A stretch of 64,000 nt of DNA from an uncultured Mucilaginibacter sp. (GTDB taxonomy: Bacteria; Bacteroidota; Bacteroidia; Sphingobacteriales; Sphingobacteriaceae). Under the pieces are notes generated by a model. That model worked only from the letters and a program-made list of their open reading frames with translations. It was not told the origin of the DNA and made no database searches. Position 1 is the stretch's first letter, and each line of letters opens with the position of its first letter. The position numbers and the translations under genes are program-made. Positions 41,337 to 50,315 of the stretch are shown here, in pieces. The DNA is taken from positions 209,283 to 273,282 of the forward strand of contig CAIPFE010000010.1 of the NCBI GenBank assembly GCA_903864275.1. The letters are read 5' to 3'.

Positions 41337-41429
41337 TCCATGGCCAAAGTTCAATAGCAATCCATCGTTAACTGTTTTTCGATTTGGAACCCGATCATTT
41401 TTTCCATGGACTATGGACCATGGACTAAA
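41318..41429. repeat. Heptamer-phased inverted repeat after gldB
   Basis: Left arm 41318-41345 has GTCCATA, GTCGATG, GTCGATA, GTCCATG; right arm 41403-41429 has CATGGAC and TATGGAC. The vocabulary is that of 559-819, about 40 kb away. The left arm overlaps the gldB stop codon and the right arm ends 5 bases before the stop of the next, convergent gene. Confidence 0.8.
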
Positions 41430-41433
41430 ACGG

Positions 41434-41619
41434 CTACTTCAGGATCGCAAACACCGCTTTCAAAGCAAGGCCCACGCCGATAATTAAAATGATGTTGGCA
41501 ATGATGTTGTTATAACGGAAATCGGCAAAGCGAAGGTAAACACCGGTTACACCTATAATTGTTGCAACTACTATTAAAAGATAATGGCTTTCTGAATTTG
41601 CTTCTTCGGTTGGGTTCAT
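41434..41619 (-). CDS. 61-residue two-helix membrane protein
   Basis: Two hydrophobic segments (HYLLIVVATIIGVTGVYLRF and NIIANIILIIGVGLALKAVF) joined by a short polar loop. Conserved-looking small membrane proteins of this form are common in Bacteroidota, usually unnamed. The N-terminus is polar (MNPTEEANSES). Convergent with gldB and upstream of the DUF4349 gene's 3' end. No function known to me. Confidence 0.65.
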   Translation of the reverse strand: MNPTEEANSESHYLLIVVATIIGVTGVYLRFADFRYNNIIANIILIIGVGLALKAVFAILK

Positions 41620-41681
41620 TTTGCAGGTATTTAATTTAATGCAGGCAAAAATATAAATGTTTACTGAATTGTAGAAATAAT

Positions 41682-41750
41682 TGGTTGATTAAGTTGATTG
41701 GGTGAGTAGCCGTTTTGTTTTATTAACTACTCACGCAATCAACTTATTCA
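41682..41750. repeat. Inverted repeat at the end of the DUF4349 gene
   Basis: GTTGATTGGGTGAGTAG and CTACTCACGCAATCAAC form a long stem with one mismatch and a 15-base loop. The right arm runs into the DUF4349 stop codon. The 7-bp phasing is weaker than at other loci, but position and layout agree with them. Confidence 0.65.
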
Positions 41751-42611
41751 GCTTTTAACTAAAACCCTTCCTTTATAGTACCTGAAAATAAGCCATACCC
41801 CAATCCCTGCTATTATAAATGCCCATAGGCTTGCGACGCCGATAATAACATCTACAAATACAGCCCACCCGTTTTCGATTGCCATACCCAGGCGCTTAAA
41901 AAATGGGAGGTTATATGCTGATGGGTCGTCATTTGCAATGATCTCTTTATTTATGGTATTGCTTTGGTAAAAACTCAACGTAACCACACTGTTTTTAACT
42001 GCATCGTCAATCTGGCGGTTGCCTATCTGCTGGTCTATCATATCGTCTTTTAAATTCAAAACATCTTCGGTTTTTTTTATGATGACCTTTCCCCGTTTTT
42101 GCTGGTTAACTAACTCTGTGCGGCTTTTGAGCTTCAGCTGTGCTGAAAGATAGTCAAACGATTTATCGGTAATATCCATGCTGCGGTCGTTAACGTAAAT
42201 GCACATGTGCGAAACTTGATTCATAAACTCTTCTAACTTTGATGACGGTATTTTTACGGTTATGTCGGCACTTGTATGAAAAGAAGTTACCCGCATTACA
42301 GAATCATCGCTGATGCGGACATCAAGGCTGCGCTCCACGGTTGCGCCCATTTGATGATGCATGACCATCCCGTTAATGCCCGTGGCAAGCGCCCCTATAT
42401 GCTCTTCAGTTTGTTGTACATTTTTTACTTTGAAACGGATACCGGCAGTTTTTACCAGTTTGGGTTGTGATGTTACTGTTGAATCTGTTTTGACAGAATC
42501 GGCGCTGCTGCTGCCGTTATTTACTGCCTCATAACCGGCGGTGCCTCTCCCCTTGCAGGCACAAAGCAGTCCTCCCCCCGCTAATAGCAGGATCAATAAT
42601 TTTGTTTTCAT
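41748..42611 (-). CDS. DUF4349 lipoprotein
   Basis: 287 residues with a lipoprotein signal (lipobox LLCAC, lipid-linked Cys at about 19). The DUF4349 domain fills residues 50-265: 'VKTAGIRFKVKNVQQTEEHI' at the start, a central coiled-coil-like region with RTELVNQQKRGKVI and DVLNLKDDMIDQQI, and one C-terminal transmembrane helix (VFVDVIIGVASLWAFIIAGI). The family is membrane-associated with unknown function. Its upstream region, start codon included, is partly duplicated at 42823-42893. Confidence 0.88.
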   Translation of the reverse strand: MKTKLLILLLAGGGLLCACKGRGTAGYEAVNNGSSSADSVKTDSTVTSQPKLVKTAGIRFKVKNVQQTEEHIGALATGINGMVMHHQMGATVERSLDVRISDDSVMRVTSFHTSADITVKIPSSKLEEFMNQVSHMCIYVNDRSMDITDKSFDYLSAQLKLKSRTELVNQQKRGKVIIKKTEDVLNLKDDMIDQQIGNRQIDDAVKNSVVTLSFYQSNTINKEIIANDDPSAYNLPFFKRLGMAIENGWAVFVDVIIGVASLWAFIIAGIGVWLIFRYYKGRVLVKS

Positions 42612-42822
42612 GATGTTTTTTTATTTTGGTTTTGATATTAATACCGGGTTGCACAGAAAGGTAACCAAAGTAAATAATTGATTATCAATATGTTGCAGAA
42701 AATATGACAATAGGGGGCCTCTTTGTGGCGATGTTTCGGCAGGACCGGAACTTCGCCACAAGCAAATTATTTAATACCACAGAGCCCAGGCACAAAACAG
42801 CCCCTACCCGCCGACGCGGGAT

Positions 42823-42893
42823 TAAAATTTTATTTTCATGATGTTTTTTGTTGATTTTTATATTTATACCGGATTGCAAGAAAAGGTGACCCT
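42823..42893 (-). pseudogene. Decayed copy of the DUF4349 gene start
   Basis: On the minus strand both copies share the leader (GGTnACC...ATACCGG...TCATGATG-like order when read on the plus strand) and the ATG at 42839. The copy then reads Met-Lys-Ile-Lys-Phe and stops. It is a fragment left by a partial tandem duplication. Confidence 0.5.
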
Positions 42894-42950
42894 ATCAGGG
42901 GATTGGTTATCAAATTGTTACGTGGGTGTTTTTAAAATGAAGCCAGTCGC

Positions 42951-42974
42951 AGAGACGCGATGCATCGCGTCTCT
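42951..42974. repeat. Perfect 24-bp palindrome
   Basis: AGAGACGCGATG followed by its exact reverse complement, with no spacer. From memory, near-identical GAGACGCGAT...ATCGCGTCTC elements occur dispersed in cyanobacteria and some Bacteroidota. It lies in the long gap before actA. Confidence 0.8.
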
Positions 42975-43208
42975 ACCCGGTAGAAATTCCTTAATTCTTC
43001 CAAAATCATACAAAAAAGAGCCTTAATAGGCCAACTTCTATGCCACATTTTCAATATGTGTTTAACATCATATTTTGTTTAAAATTTTGACAATTATTAT
43101 TTTATGGTTTAATGTAATTTTTGTATAATTTAGCCTTATTAAAAACACAATTGACCATCTCTTCAACGTTATTTAGAACAATTATAAATTAATTATTACC
43201 GTCATTTA

Positions 43209-43242
43209 TTTGTCAGGTATACTGTAATAAATTATACTTTTG
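43209..43242 (+). promoter_or_regulatory. Promoter of the ACIII/cytochrome oxidase block
   Basis: TACTTTTG at 43235-43242 matches TAnnTTTG exactly and TTTG at 43209-43212 fits the -33 box with 22-base spacing. The actA ATG is 85 bases downstream. The setting, before a long collinear operon and within AT-rich DNA, supports it. Confidence 0.6.
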
Positions 43243-43326
43243 TGGCTGAAAAATTCGGGTATAACATACATTTCTACGTGAATATCAATCATTAATATAG
43301 AAAATTATTTAGTATAAATACACTTT

Positions 43327-44607
43327 ATGAGGAGTTTCTCATTGATTTTTAAACAATTCTCAAGGTCGGTTTTACTGATTGCCGGTTTTGCTTTTTTGGG
43401 ATCCTCAGCGTACGCTCAGGGCGATGCCACCAAGGGGGAGGCCATTTTTAAAGCCAATTGTACCACCTGTCATAAGATTGATATTAGGCTTATCGGCCCG
43501 GCATTAGGCCCAACCGTTACCTCGGATACGGACGACAAATGGTTAACCAAATGGATTGAGAATAACCAGGCCTTAATTGCTGCGCACGACAAAAAGGCGC
43601 TTGACATTTACAACCAGTACGCCCAGGCGAACATGACCGTGTTCACCCAGCTATCTGATGGTGATGTGGCAAACATTTTAAGTTATGTGCGCACGGCATG
43701 GAAAACCCAGCAAACCGCCGCAGCTAAACCCGGCGCATCCGGCCCCGCAGCTGAAACCGGCCCGAGCGACTTGGTTATTTATGCTTTGATCGGCGTTATC
43801 ATCCTTGCCTTTATCATCATCCTTGTATTAAACAAGGTGGTTATTACCCTTGAGCGCCTGCTGGAAAAAAATCAGGGCCTTTTCATTGAAGAGGTAGCCG
43901 TTGAAAAAGTAGCTGTTGACCGTTTTGCCTTCGCCAGGAAACTCGCCAAAAATAAGAAGTTTGTGTTTTTTACTTTGCTTTGCGGCACTTTAGCCCTCGG
44001 CAGCTGGACCTGGATCACCATGTGGAACACCAATGTTCACCAGGGTTACCAGCCGGTACAGCCTATAAAATTCCCGCATGACCTGCATGCAGGCGCCATG
44101 AAAATTGATTGCCAGTATTGCCACTCGGGCGCATACAAATCAAAAAACGCGTCGATCCCCTCGTTAAATGTATGTATGAATTGTCATAAAACTATCGACA
44201 GGACGTTAAACAGTAAAACCGCGTCGCCTGAAATAAAGAAAATTTATGATGCATTAGGGTATGATCCCCAAACACAAAAATACGACAGCACCAAGACAAG
44301 GCCTATGCAGTGGATCCGTATCCATAACCTGCCCGATTTTGCATATTTCAATCACTCACAACACGTAAAAGTTGCCAAATTAAGGTGCCAGACCTGCCAC
44401 GGCCCGATTGAGACCATGAAAGAGGTTTACCAATATTCGCCGCTGACCATGAAATGGTGTGTACAATGCCACAAGCGTACCAATGTTGACTTTAAAGGGA
44501 ATGCCTACTATACAAAAATGGAAGCAGTGCATAACCTGATAAAAGAGGGCAAGCCGGTTACTGCTGCTATGATGGGCGGTATCGAGTGCGGTAAATGCCA
44601 CTATTAA
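43327..44607 (+). CDS. actA: Alternative complex III multihaem cytochrome subunit ActA, with fused monohaem domain
   Basis: 426 residues: signal peptide ending near SAYAQ, an N-terminal monohaem cytochrome c domain with CTTCH at 45-49, a transmembrane helix (LVIYALIGVIILAFIIILVL), and a second membrane anchor (FVFFTLLCGTLALGSW) followed by a pentahaem domain with CxxCH at 262, 283, 354, 378 and 421. ActA carries electrons from the iron-sulfur subunit ActB towards the terminal oxidase. Six haem motifs in one chain, through fusion of a monohaem module to the pentahaem part, seems the form typical of Bacteroidota but differs from the classic five-haem subunit. First gene of the operon. Confidence 0.9.
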   Translation: MRSFSLIFKQFSRSVLLIAGFAFLGSSAYAQGDATKGEAIFKANCTTCHKIDIRLIGPALGPTVTSDTDDKWLTKWIENNQALIAAHDKKALDIYNQYAQANMTVFTQLSDGDVANILSYVRTAWKTQQTAAAKPGASGPAAETGPSDLVIYALIGVIILAFIIILVLNKVVITLERLLEKNQGLFIEEVAVEKVAVDRFAFARKLAKNKKFVFFTLLCGTLALGSWTWITMWNTNVHQGYQPVQPIKFPHDLHAGAMKIDCQYCHSGAYKSKNASIPSLNVCMNCHKTIDRTLNSKTASPEIKKIYDALGYDPQTQKYDSTKTRPMQWIRIHNLPDFAYFNHSQHVKVAKLRCQTCHGPIETMKEVYQYSPLTMKWCVQCHKRTNVDFKGNAYYTKMEAVHNLIKEGKPVTAAMMGGIECGKCHY

Positions 44608-44646
44608 TAATTGAATAAACAACGCATTATAGTTTATATAGCTTAA

Positions 44647-47600
44647 ATGGATAGCAATAAAAAATACTGGAAAGGTTTAGAAGAGCTGAACAAAACGCCA
44701 GAATTTGTTGAGAAAAATAAACACGAATTCGCGGAACCTATTCCAATTGAAGAAGTTTTGACCGGTGGCGGCTTAGGCGGTAAAACCCCGCGCCGTGACT
44801 TTTTAAAAGCGCTTGGCTTTGGCGTAGGCGCCGTTACACTGGCTGCCTGTCAAAAAGTGCCTGTTCATAAATCTATCCCATATTTGATCAAACCCGAAGA
44901 AGTAACCCCGGGTGTGGCCAACTATTACGCCTCTACATTCGAGGGACATGCTATTTTAGTTAAAACACGTGAAGGCAGGCCGATCAAGATTGAAGGTAAT
45001 CCTCATGATTTGCTGTCAAAAGGCGGTTTAAGCGGTCAGGCACAGGCTTCGGTATTGGACCTGTATGATGTAAACCGTTTAAAAAACTCAATGCGTGATG
45101 GCGGTGATTACGGATGGGGACAAACAGATGGTTTTATAAAAAGTGAACTAGCTGCCATTAAAGCAGGTGGTAAAAAAATACGTATCGTTTCATCAACCAT
45201 TACCAGCCCGTCGACTTTAGCGGTTATTGCTGATTTCATCACGCAATTCCCGACGACAAAACATGTTGCTTACGACGCCGTATCTTATACAGGTATCATA
45301 CAGGCTAATCAAAACAGCTTCAATAAAGCGGTTTTGCCACACTATTATTTTGACAAAGCCGACGTAATTGTAAGCTTTGGCGCTGATTTCCTGGGTACCT
45401 GGATATCACCTGCCGAATTTATCAGGCAATACGTACAAAACCGGAATAACAAATCGCTGCAAAACAAAAAAATGTCGCGCCACATCCAGTTCGAGACCGG
45501 GATGAGCGTAACAGGTACCAATGCGGATGTACGCATACCTATTAAACCTTCGGAAGAAGGCCTGGCGCTGGTTGCTTTGTACAATGCTATTTCGGGCACT
45601 ACATTACCCGGCACAAAACCGTTAAAAAACAATATCGCTGATAAGGCAATAGCCATCGTGGCAAAAGAATTGGTCGCTGCAAAAGGCAAAGCCCTGGTTG
45701 TTGCCGGCTCAAACGACGTAGCTACGCAGGTATTGGTTAACGCCATTAACTCCCAGCTGGGCAGTTACGGCACAACTATCGACCTTGATAACCCTTCGCT
45801 TCAATATTCGGGTAACGACGCCGGGCTTGTTGAGTTTGTGAACGAAATGAAACGCGGCGAAGTTGATGCCGTATTCTTCCTGAACGCAAACCCGGTTTAT
45901 GATTATTATAACAGTAAAGATGTTACTGACGGGCTGAAGAAAGTACGATTGAAAGTTTCTTTTTCTGATCACGCTGACGAAACAGCTTCGGCTTGTAATA
46001 TTATCGCACCGAACCATTACTACCTTGAATCATGGGGTGATGATAATGCGATCGAAGGTTATTACACCATTTTGCAGCCAACTATTAACCCGGTTTATGA
46101 TACACGCCAGGCTGAACACAGCCTGCTGATCTGGTCGGAAAACCCGGTTAAAGATTATTATACTTACGTAAGGAAGAACTGGGATGCGAACCTGCTTGCT
46201 AAAGGCGGCCTGTCAGGCCAGAGCGGCTGGGAAACCTTGCTGCAAACCGGCTTTGTAAAAGCTGCTGAAAATCCTAAAGGTACTTATACCTTTGGCCGCG
46301 ACCTGAATGCGGTTGCACAAACCATTTTAGATCACAGCGACCTGCTTGCCGATGGCAAAGTAGAATTGCAGCTTTACCAAACCGTAGCCATGCGCGACGG
46401 CAAAAAAGCCAACAACCCCTGGCTGCAGGAATTGCCCGACCCGGTTTCAAAGGTAACCTGGGACAATTTTGCCGCGGTATCGCCAACTGATATGAAGAAC
46501 TGGGGATACGAAGACGGCGATGTAGTTAAAATTGACGGAAATAACTATTCTATAACCTTACCGGTATTATCGCAGCCGGGCCAAACACAGGGTACTATTT
46601 CGGTAGCTGTTGGTTACGGCCGTACGCTTGCAGGGCCGGTAGGCGACAATGTGGGTAAAAACGCTTTCCCGTTCCATAGCCTGCGTAACGGTACTTTCCA
46701 GACCACTGCCACGGTATCTTTAACAAAAACCGGTGATAACTCGCCGCTTTCGCAAACACAAACACACCATTCAATAGAGGGCCGCAACAGTATTATAAAA
46801 GAAGCAACCTTTACTGAATACCTTAAAAATCCTGCGGCACGTACCGGAAAAGGTAAGGACCATAAGGATTATAATGAGAATAATCTTTTCTGGCAGGATT
46901 ATGACCACCCGCAATACAATTGGGTAATGGCCATTGACCTTAACGCCTGCACCGGCTGCGGCGCCTGCGTGGTAGCCTGCAGCGCCGAAAACAATGTTCC
47001 GGTAGTAGGTAAGGCTGAAGTTGGCCGCCGCCGCGAAATGCACTGGATCCGTATCGACCGCTATTATAGCTTTGACGATAATGGCCAGGGCGGTGTTACC
47101 AAAGAAAAAGAAATTGCCAGGCTGGAAGATCTTGACCACGTACGCGTGGTTTACCAGCCGATGCTTTGCCAGCACTGCGACCATGCCCCTTGTGAAACTG
47201 TTTGCCCGGTATTAGCTACCGTACACTCATCCGAAGGGCTGAACCACATGGCTTATAACCGTTGCGTAGGCACACGCTATTGCGCAAATAACTGCCCTTA
47301 CAAAGTACGCCGCTTTAACTGGTTCAATTACTGGAACGATGCCCGCTTTGAAAACTACCTGCAGAACGATCATACATTATTAGTACTTAACCCTGATGTG
47401 GTAACACGTTTCCGTGGCGTTATGGAAAAATGCTCGATGTGTATCCAGCGTATACAAGCCGGTAAGTTAAAGGCTAAAATAGAAAAACGCGCGGTTAGGG
47501 ATGGCGACATTAAAGTGGCTTGCCAGCAAACATGCCCTGCAAACGCTATCGTATTCGGTAATGCTAACGACCCCAATTCGGAAGTTTCGAAAGCATTGGC

Positions 47601-47697
47601 AAGCGAACGGACCTATTACGTGCTGGAAGAATTAGGTGTGCAGCCGGGCATTGGGTACCAGGTAAAAATTAGGAATATATCTGAAACAGAAGCTTAA
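44647..47697 (+). CDS. actB: Alternative complex III iron-sulfur subunit ActB
   Basis: 1016 residues. A Tat-type signal RRDFLKALGFGVGA (twin Arg at 49-50) ends in a lipobox-like LAAC. A molybdopterin-oxidoreductase-like domain (about 75-700) follows, which in ACIII lacks the molybdenum cofactor. The C-terminal ferredoxin-like domain (about 760-1000) has four cysteine clusters: CTGCGACVVAC, CQHCDHAPCETVC, CVGTRYCANNCP and CSMCIQRI...CQQTC. These hold the Fe-S clusters that take electrons from menaquinol at ActC and pass them to ActA haems. It faces the periplasm. 39 bases after actA. Confidence 0.94.
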   Translation: MDSNKKYWKGLEELNKTPEFVEKNKHEFAEPIPIEEVLTGGGLGGKTPRRDFLKALGFGVGAVTLAACQKVPVHKSIPYLIKPEEVTPGVANYYASTFEGHAILVKTREGRPIKIEGNPHDLLSKGGLSGQAQASVLDLYDVNRLKNSMRDGGDYGWGQTDGFIKSELAAIKAGGKKIRIVSSTITSPSTLAVIADFITQFPTTKHVAYDAVSYTGIIQANQNSFNKAVLPHYYFDKADVIVSFGADFLGTWISPAEFIRQYVQNRNNKSLQNKKMSRHIQFETGMSVTGTNADVRIPIKPSEEGLALVALYNAISGTTLPGTKPLKNNIADKAIAIVAKELVAAKGKALVVAGSNDVATQVLVNAINSQLGSYGTTIDLDNPSLQYSGNDAGLVEFVNEMKRGEVDAVFFLNANPVYDYYNSKDVTDGLKKVRLKVSFSDHADETASACNIIAPNHYYLESWGDDNAIEGYYTILQPTINPVYDTRQAEHSLLIWSENPVKDYYTYVRKNWDANLLAKGGLSGQSGWETLLQTGFVKAAENPKGTYTFGRDLNAVAQTILDHSDLLADGKVELQLYQTVAMRDGKKANNPWLQELPDPVSKVTWDNFAAVSPTDMKNWGYEDGDVVKIDGNNYSITLPVLSQPGQTQGTISVAVGYGRTLAGPVGDNVGKNAFPFHSLRNGTFQTTATVSLTKTGDNSPLSQTQTHHSIEGRNSIIKEATFTEYLKNPAARTGKGKDHKDYNENNLFWQDYDHPQYNWVMAIDLNACTGCGACVVACSAENNVPVVGKAEVGRRREMHWIRIDRYYSFDDNGQGGVTKEKEIARLEDLDHVRVVYQPMLCQHCDHAPCETVCPVLATVHSSEGLNHMAYNRCVGTRYCANNCPYKVRRFNWFNYWNDARFENYLQNDHTLLVLNPDVVTRFRGVMEKCSMCIQRIQAGKLKAKIEKRAVRDGDIKVACQQTCPANAIVFGNANDPNSEVSKALASERTYYVLEELGVQPGIGYQVKIRNISETEA

Positions 47698-47723
47698 TAT
47701 TAATACAGAAGAGATTTTAAAAT

Positions 47724-49196
47724 ATGGCAGCTCATAGTGAATCAATAATCAGGGAACCGCTAATAACGGGGAAGGACATCACATACGCCAAGATCACCAA
47801 CGATATACTGCGTCCGGTTGAAAATATGCCCGGCCGTGCCTGGTGGATAGGTTTTACTATAGCCTCGCTGGGCGCCAGTCTTTGGGTATTTGCCGTAAGC
47901 TGGACATTTTGGTATGGTATAGGTGAATGGGGATTAAACAAAACGGTTGGCTGGGCCTGGGACATCACCGGTTTCGTGTGGTGGGTAGGTATTGGTCACG
48001 CCGGAACGCTGATCTCAGCGATATTATTACTGTTCCGCCAAAACTGGCGAAATTCAATTAACCGTTCGGCTGAAGCGATGACTATCTTCGCGGTGATCTG
48101 CGCGGCCACTTATGTAGTATCACACATGGGCCGCCCGTGGCTGGCTTACTGGCCGTTGCCATTGCCAAACCAATTCGGTTCTATATGGGTTAACTTTAAC
48201 TCACCGCTTGTTTGGGACGTATTCGCGATATCAACATATTTCTCGGTATCATTGGTATTCTGGTACACCGGCTTACTGCCCGATCTTGCTACTATCCGCG
48301 ACCGTGCCACAGGCATCCGCCGCAAAATATATTCGGTTTGCTCTTTCGGCTGGACCGGTTCGGTAAAAACATGGCAGCGTTTTGAAACTGTATGTTTGAT
48401 CCTTGCAGGTATTTCAACGCCGCTGGTACTTTCAGTTCACACCATAGTATCCATGGACTTTGCCACTTCGCTTGAGCCGGGCTGGCATACCACTATCTTC
48501 CCGCCTTACTTCGTTGCCGGGGCCATTTTCTCGGGCTTTGCCATGGTGCAAACGCTGTTATTGGTGACCCGTAAAGTGCTCGGGCTTGAAAATTATATTA
48601 CGATGTTCCACATCGAGGCGATGAACAAGATCATCCTGTTAACAGGGTCTATCGTTGGCGTCGCTTATTTAACTGAATTTTTTATCGCTTACTATTCAGG
48701 TGGCGAATACGAGCAATATACTTTCCTTAACAGGTTCATCGGGCCGTACTGGTGGGCAGGCTGTATGATGTACGGATGTAACGTACTGATGACCCAGCTG
48801 ATGTGGTTCAAAAAGATACGGACAAATATCCCTATCTCGTGGGTACTATCTATTGTAGTGAACATAGGCATGTGGTTCGAGAGGTTTGTGATCATCGTTA
48901 CTTCGCTGCACCGTGATTTTGTGCCTTCAAGCTGGGCTATGTTTTATCCTACATGGGTAGATATGAGCGTATTTATAGGATCCCTCGGCGTATTTTTTAC
49001 CTTGTTCCTGTTATTTATCCGCGTGTTCCCATCCATTGCCATGGCCGAAGTGAAATTGATATTGAAAAGCTCGAGCGAGCAGGCCAAGAAGAAATTATTA
49101 CAGCACGGCGGCCTTGACCAGGAGCAGGTAGAGTTTTACAAAGAAGCATTAGTGCCATTTGATAGCGTTGAGATAGCTGATTACGAAAAATTATAG
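47724..49196 (+). CDS. actC: Alternative complex III quinol-oxidising subunit ActC (NrfD/PsrC family)
   Basis: 490 residues with about ten transmembrane helices and few loops. The NrfD/PsrC fold is indicated by the first helices (WWIGFTIASLGASLWVF; FVWWVGIGHAGTLISAILLL) and the conserved WRNSINRSAEAMTIFAV segment. It oxidises menaquinol on the periplasmic side of the inner membrane and hands electrons to ActB. The last 45 residues are charged and cytoplasmic. 26 bases after actB and followed by actD after 3 bases. Confidence 0.94.
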   Translation: MAAHSESIIREPLITGKDITYAKITNDILRPVENMPGRAWWIGFTIASLGASLWVFAVSWTFWYGIGEWGLNKTVGWAWDITGFVWWVGIGHAGTLISAILLLFRQNWRNSINRSAEAMTIFAVICAATYVVSHMGRPWLAYWPLPLPNQFGSIWVNFNSPLVWDVFAISTYFSVSLVFWYTGLLPDLATIRDRATGIRRKIYSVCSFGWTGSVKTWQRFETVCLILAGISTPLVLSVHTIVSMDFATSLEPGWHTTIFPPYFVAGAIFSGFAMVQTLLLVTRKVLGLENYITMFHIEAMNKIILLTGSIVGVAYLTEFFIAYYSGGEYEQYTFLNRFIGPYWWAGCMMYGCNVLMTQLMWFKKIRTNIPISWVLSIVVNIGMWFERFVIIVTSLHRDFVPSSWAMFYPTWVDMSVFIGSLGVFFTLFLLFIRVFPSIAMAEVKLILKSSSEQAKKKLLQHGGLDQEQVEFYKEALVPFDSVEIADYEKL

Positions 49197-49199
49197 AAA

Positions 49200-49736
49200 A
49201 TGAGCAGCACCAAATATATTTTAGGCCTTTTTGATGATCCTGATGAAATGATGCACGGGATTGATGAACTACAGAAAAATAGTATCCCTATTTATGATGT
49301 TTATACACCGATGCCTATACACGGTATTGAAAGGAAACTGGGCATAAAAGAATCGCGCCTTGGCTACGCGGCATTTATGTTTGGCTGCCTGGGCGGTACA
49401 ACGATATTCAGCATGGCCTATTACATGCTTGTGCATGACTGGCCCATGAATATCGGCGGCAAACCTGCATTTGCCATACCCGATTTTGTTCCGATCACTT
49501 TTGAGTGGACGGTATTATTTACGGCATTTGGTATGACGGCTACTTTCTTTTATGCGACCCATCTGTTTCCGGGGCGCACACCAAGGGTAATGGACCTGCG
49601 GGCTACTGATGACAGGTTTGTTATCGCCATTGACGCAAAAGGGAATATACCGCACGAGGATATCACTAATTTATTAAAAAAAGCTGGGGCAGTTGAAGTA
49701 AAGCATAACGACAGAAAATATGTTAGCTATGAATAA
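49200..49736 (+). CDS. actD: Alternative complex III subunit ActD (DUF3341)
   Basis: 178 residues. The soluble N-terminus (YILGLFDDPDEMMHGIDEL, IYDVYTPMPIHGIE) is typical of DUF3341, followed by two transmembrane helices (LGYAAFMFGCLGGTTIFSMA and WTVLFTAFGMTATFFYATHL) and a short ferredoxin-like C-terminal part. It is a structural membrane subunit of ACIII with no cofactor. Its end overlaps the actE start: the bases TATGAATAA hold both the stop and the next ATG, suggesting coupled translation. Confidence 0.92.
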   Translation: MSSTKYILGLFDDPDEMMHGIDELQKNSIPIYDVYTPMPIHGIERKLGIKESRLGYAAFMFGCLGGTTIFSMAYYMLVHDWPMNIGGKPAFAIPDFVPITFEWTVLFTAFGMTATFFYATHLFPGRTPRVMDLRATDDRFVIAIDAKGNIPHEDITNLLKKAGAVEVKHNDRKYVSYE

Positions 49737-50304
49737 AATAAAAATATTGGGCACAACGGTTATCATTATCGCTGCAACGATCATTATTTCATCGTGCAAG
49801 GATAAAAGGAGCACCGGCTGGGAATACGCTCCCAATATGTATGAGCATCTGGCATACGATCCGGATCAGAAAAACGATAATTTTAAGGATGGTAAAACCG
49901 CCCAGGTTCCGCCTGCTGGTACCACACCTATTGGTTTTATCAGGTTTGATTATGCGAATACCAAAGATGGTTACGAAAAAGCCGGCCTTGAATATAAAGA
50001 TACAATAGCGGCAAGCAACCAAAACCTGGCAGACGGGAAAATATTGTTTCAACACTTTTGCTCTCCCTGCCATGGCATGTCGGGACAAGGGGACGGGCTG
50101 GTAGTGGCGCATGGTTTCCCGGCCCCGCCATCGTATTCAAAGGGGCAGTCGTCGCGCGGCGGCGCTATGAAAGATCTGACAGACGGTAAAATTTATCATA
50201 CTATTACTTATGGTGTAAACGCAATGGGTTCATATGCTTCGCAGCTGGAGCCGAATGAGCGCATGAAAGTGATTTTGTATGTTCACCATTTACAAACTTT
50301 ATAA
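49729..50304 (+). CDS. actE: Alternative complex III monohaem cytochrome c lipoprotein ActE
   Basis: 191 residues from the ATG at 49729; an ATG nine bases upstream (49720) is possible but would put three extra residues before the signal. The lipobox IISSC gives Cys23 as the lipid anchor. One haem motif CSPCH is at 111-115, and the later AMGSYA supplies a likely Met ligand. In ACIII this subunit carries one haem on the periplasmic side. It overlaps actD by 8 bases and precedes actF by 11. Confidence 0.92.
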   Translation: MNKIKILGTTVIIIAATIIISSCKDKRSTGWEYAPNMYEHLAYDPDQKNDNFKDGKTAQVPPAGTTPIGFIRFDYANTKDGYEKAGLEYKDTIAASNQNLADGKILFQHFCSPCHGMSGQGDGLVVAHGFPAPPSYSKGQSSRGGAMKDLTDGKIYHTITYGVNAMGSYASQLEPNERMKVILYVHHLQTL

Positions 50305-50315
50305 GCTAATTTTTA

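Larger units (their letters stand above)
42612..43326. other. Long intergenic region upstream of the respiratory block
   Basis: 715 bases without a gene. It holds a duplicate of the DUF4349 5' region (42823-42893, matching 42595-42665 and including the ATG on the minus strand), a perfect 24-bp palindrome (42951-42974), then about 250 bases of very AT-rich DNA leading to the actA promoter. Confidence 0.7.
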
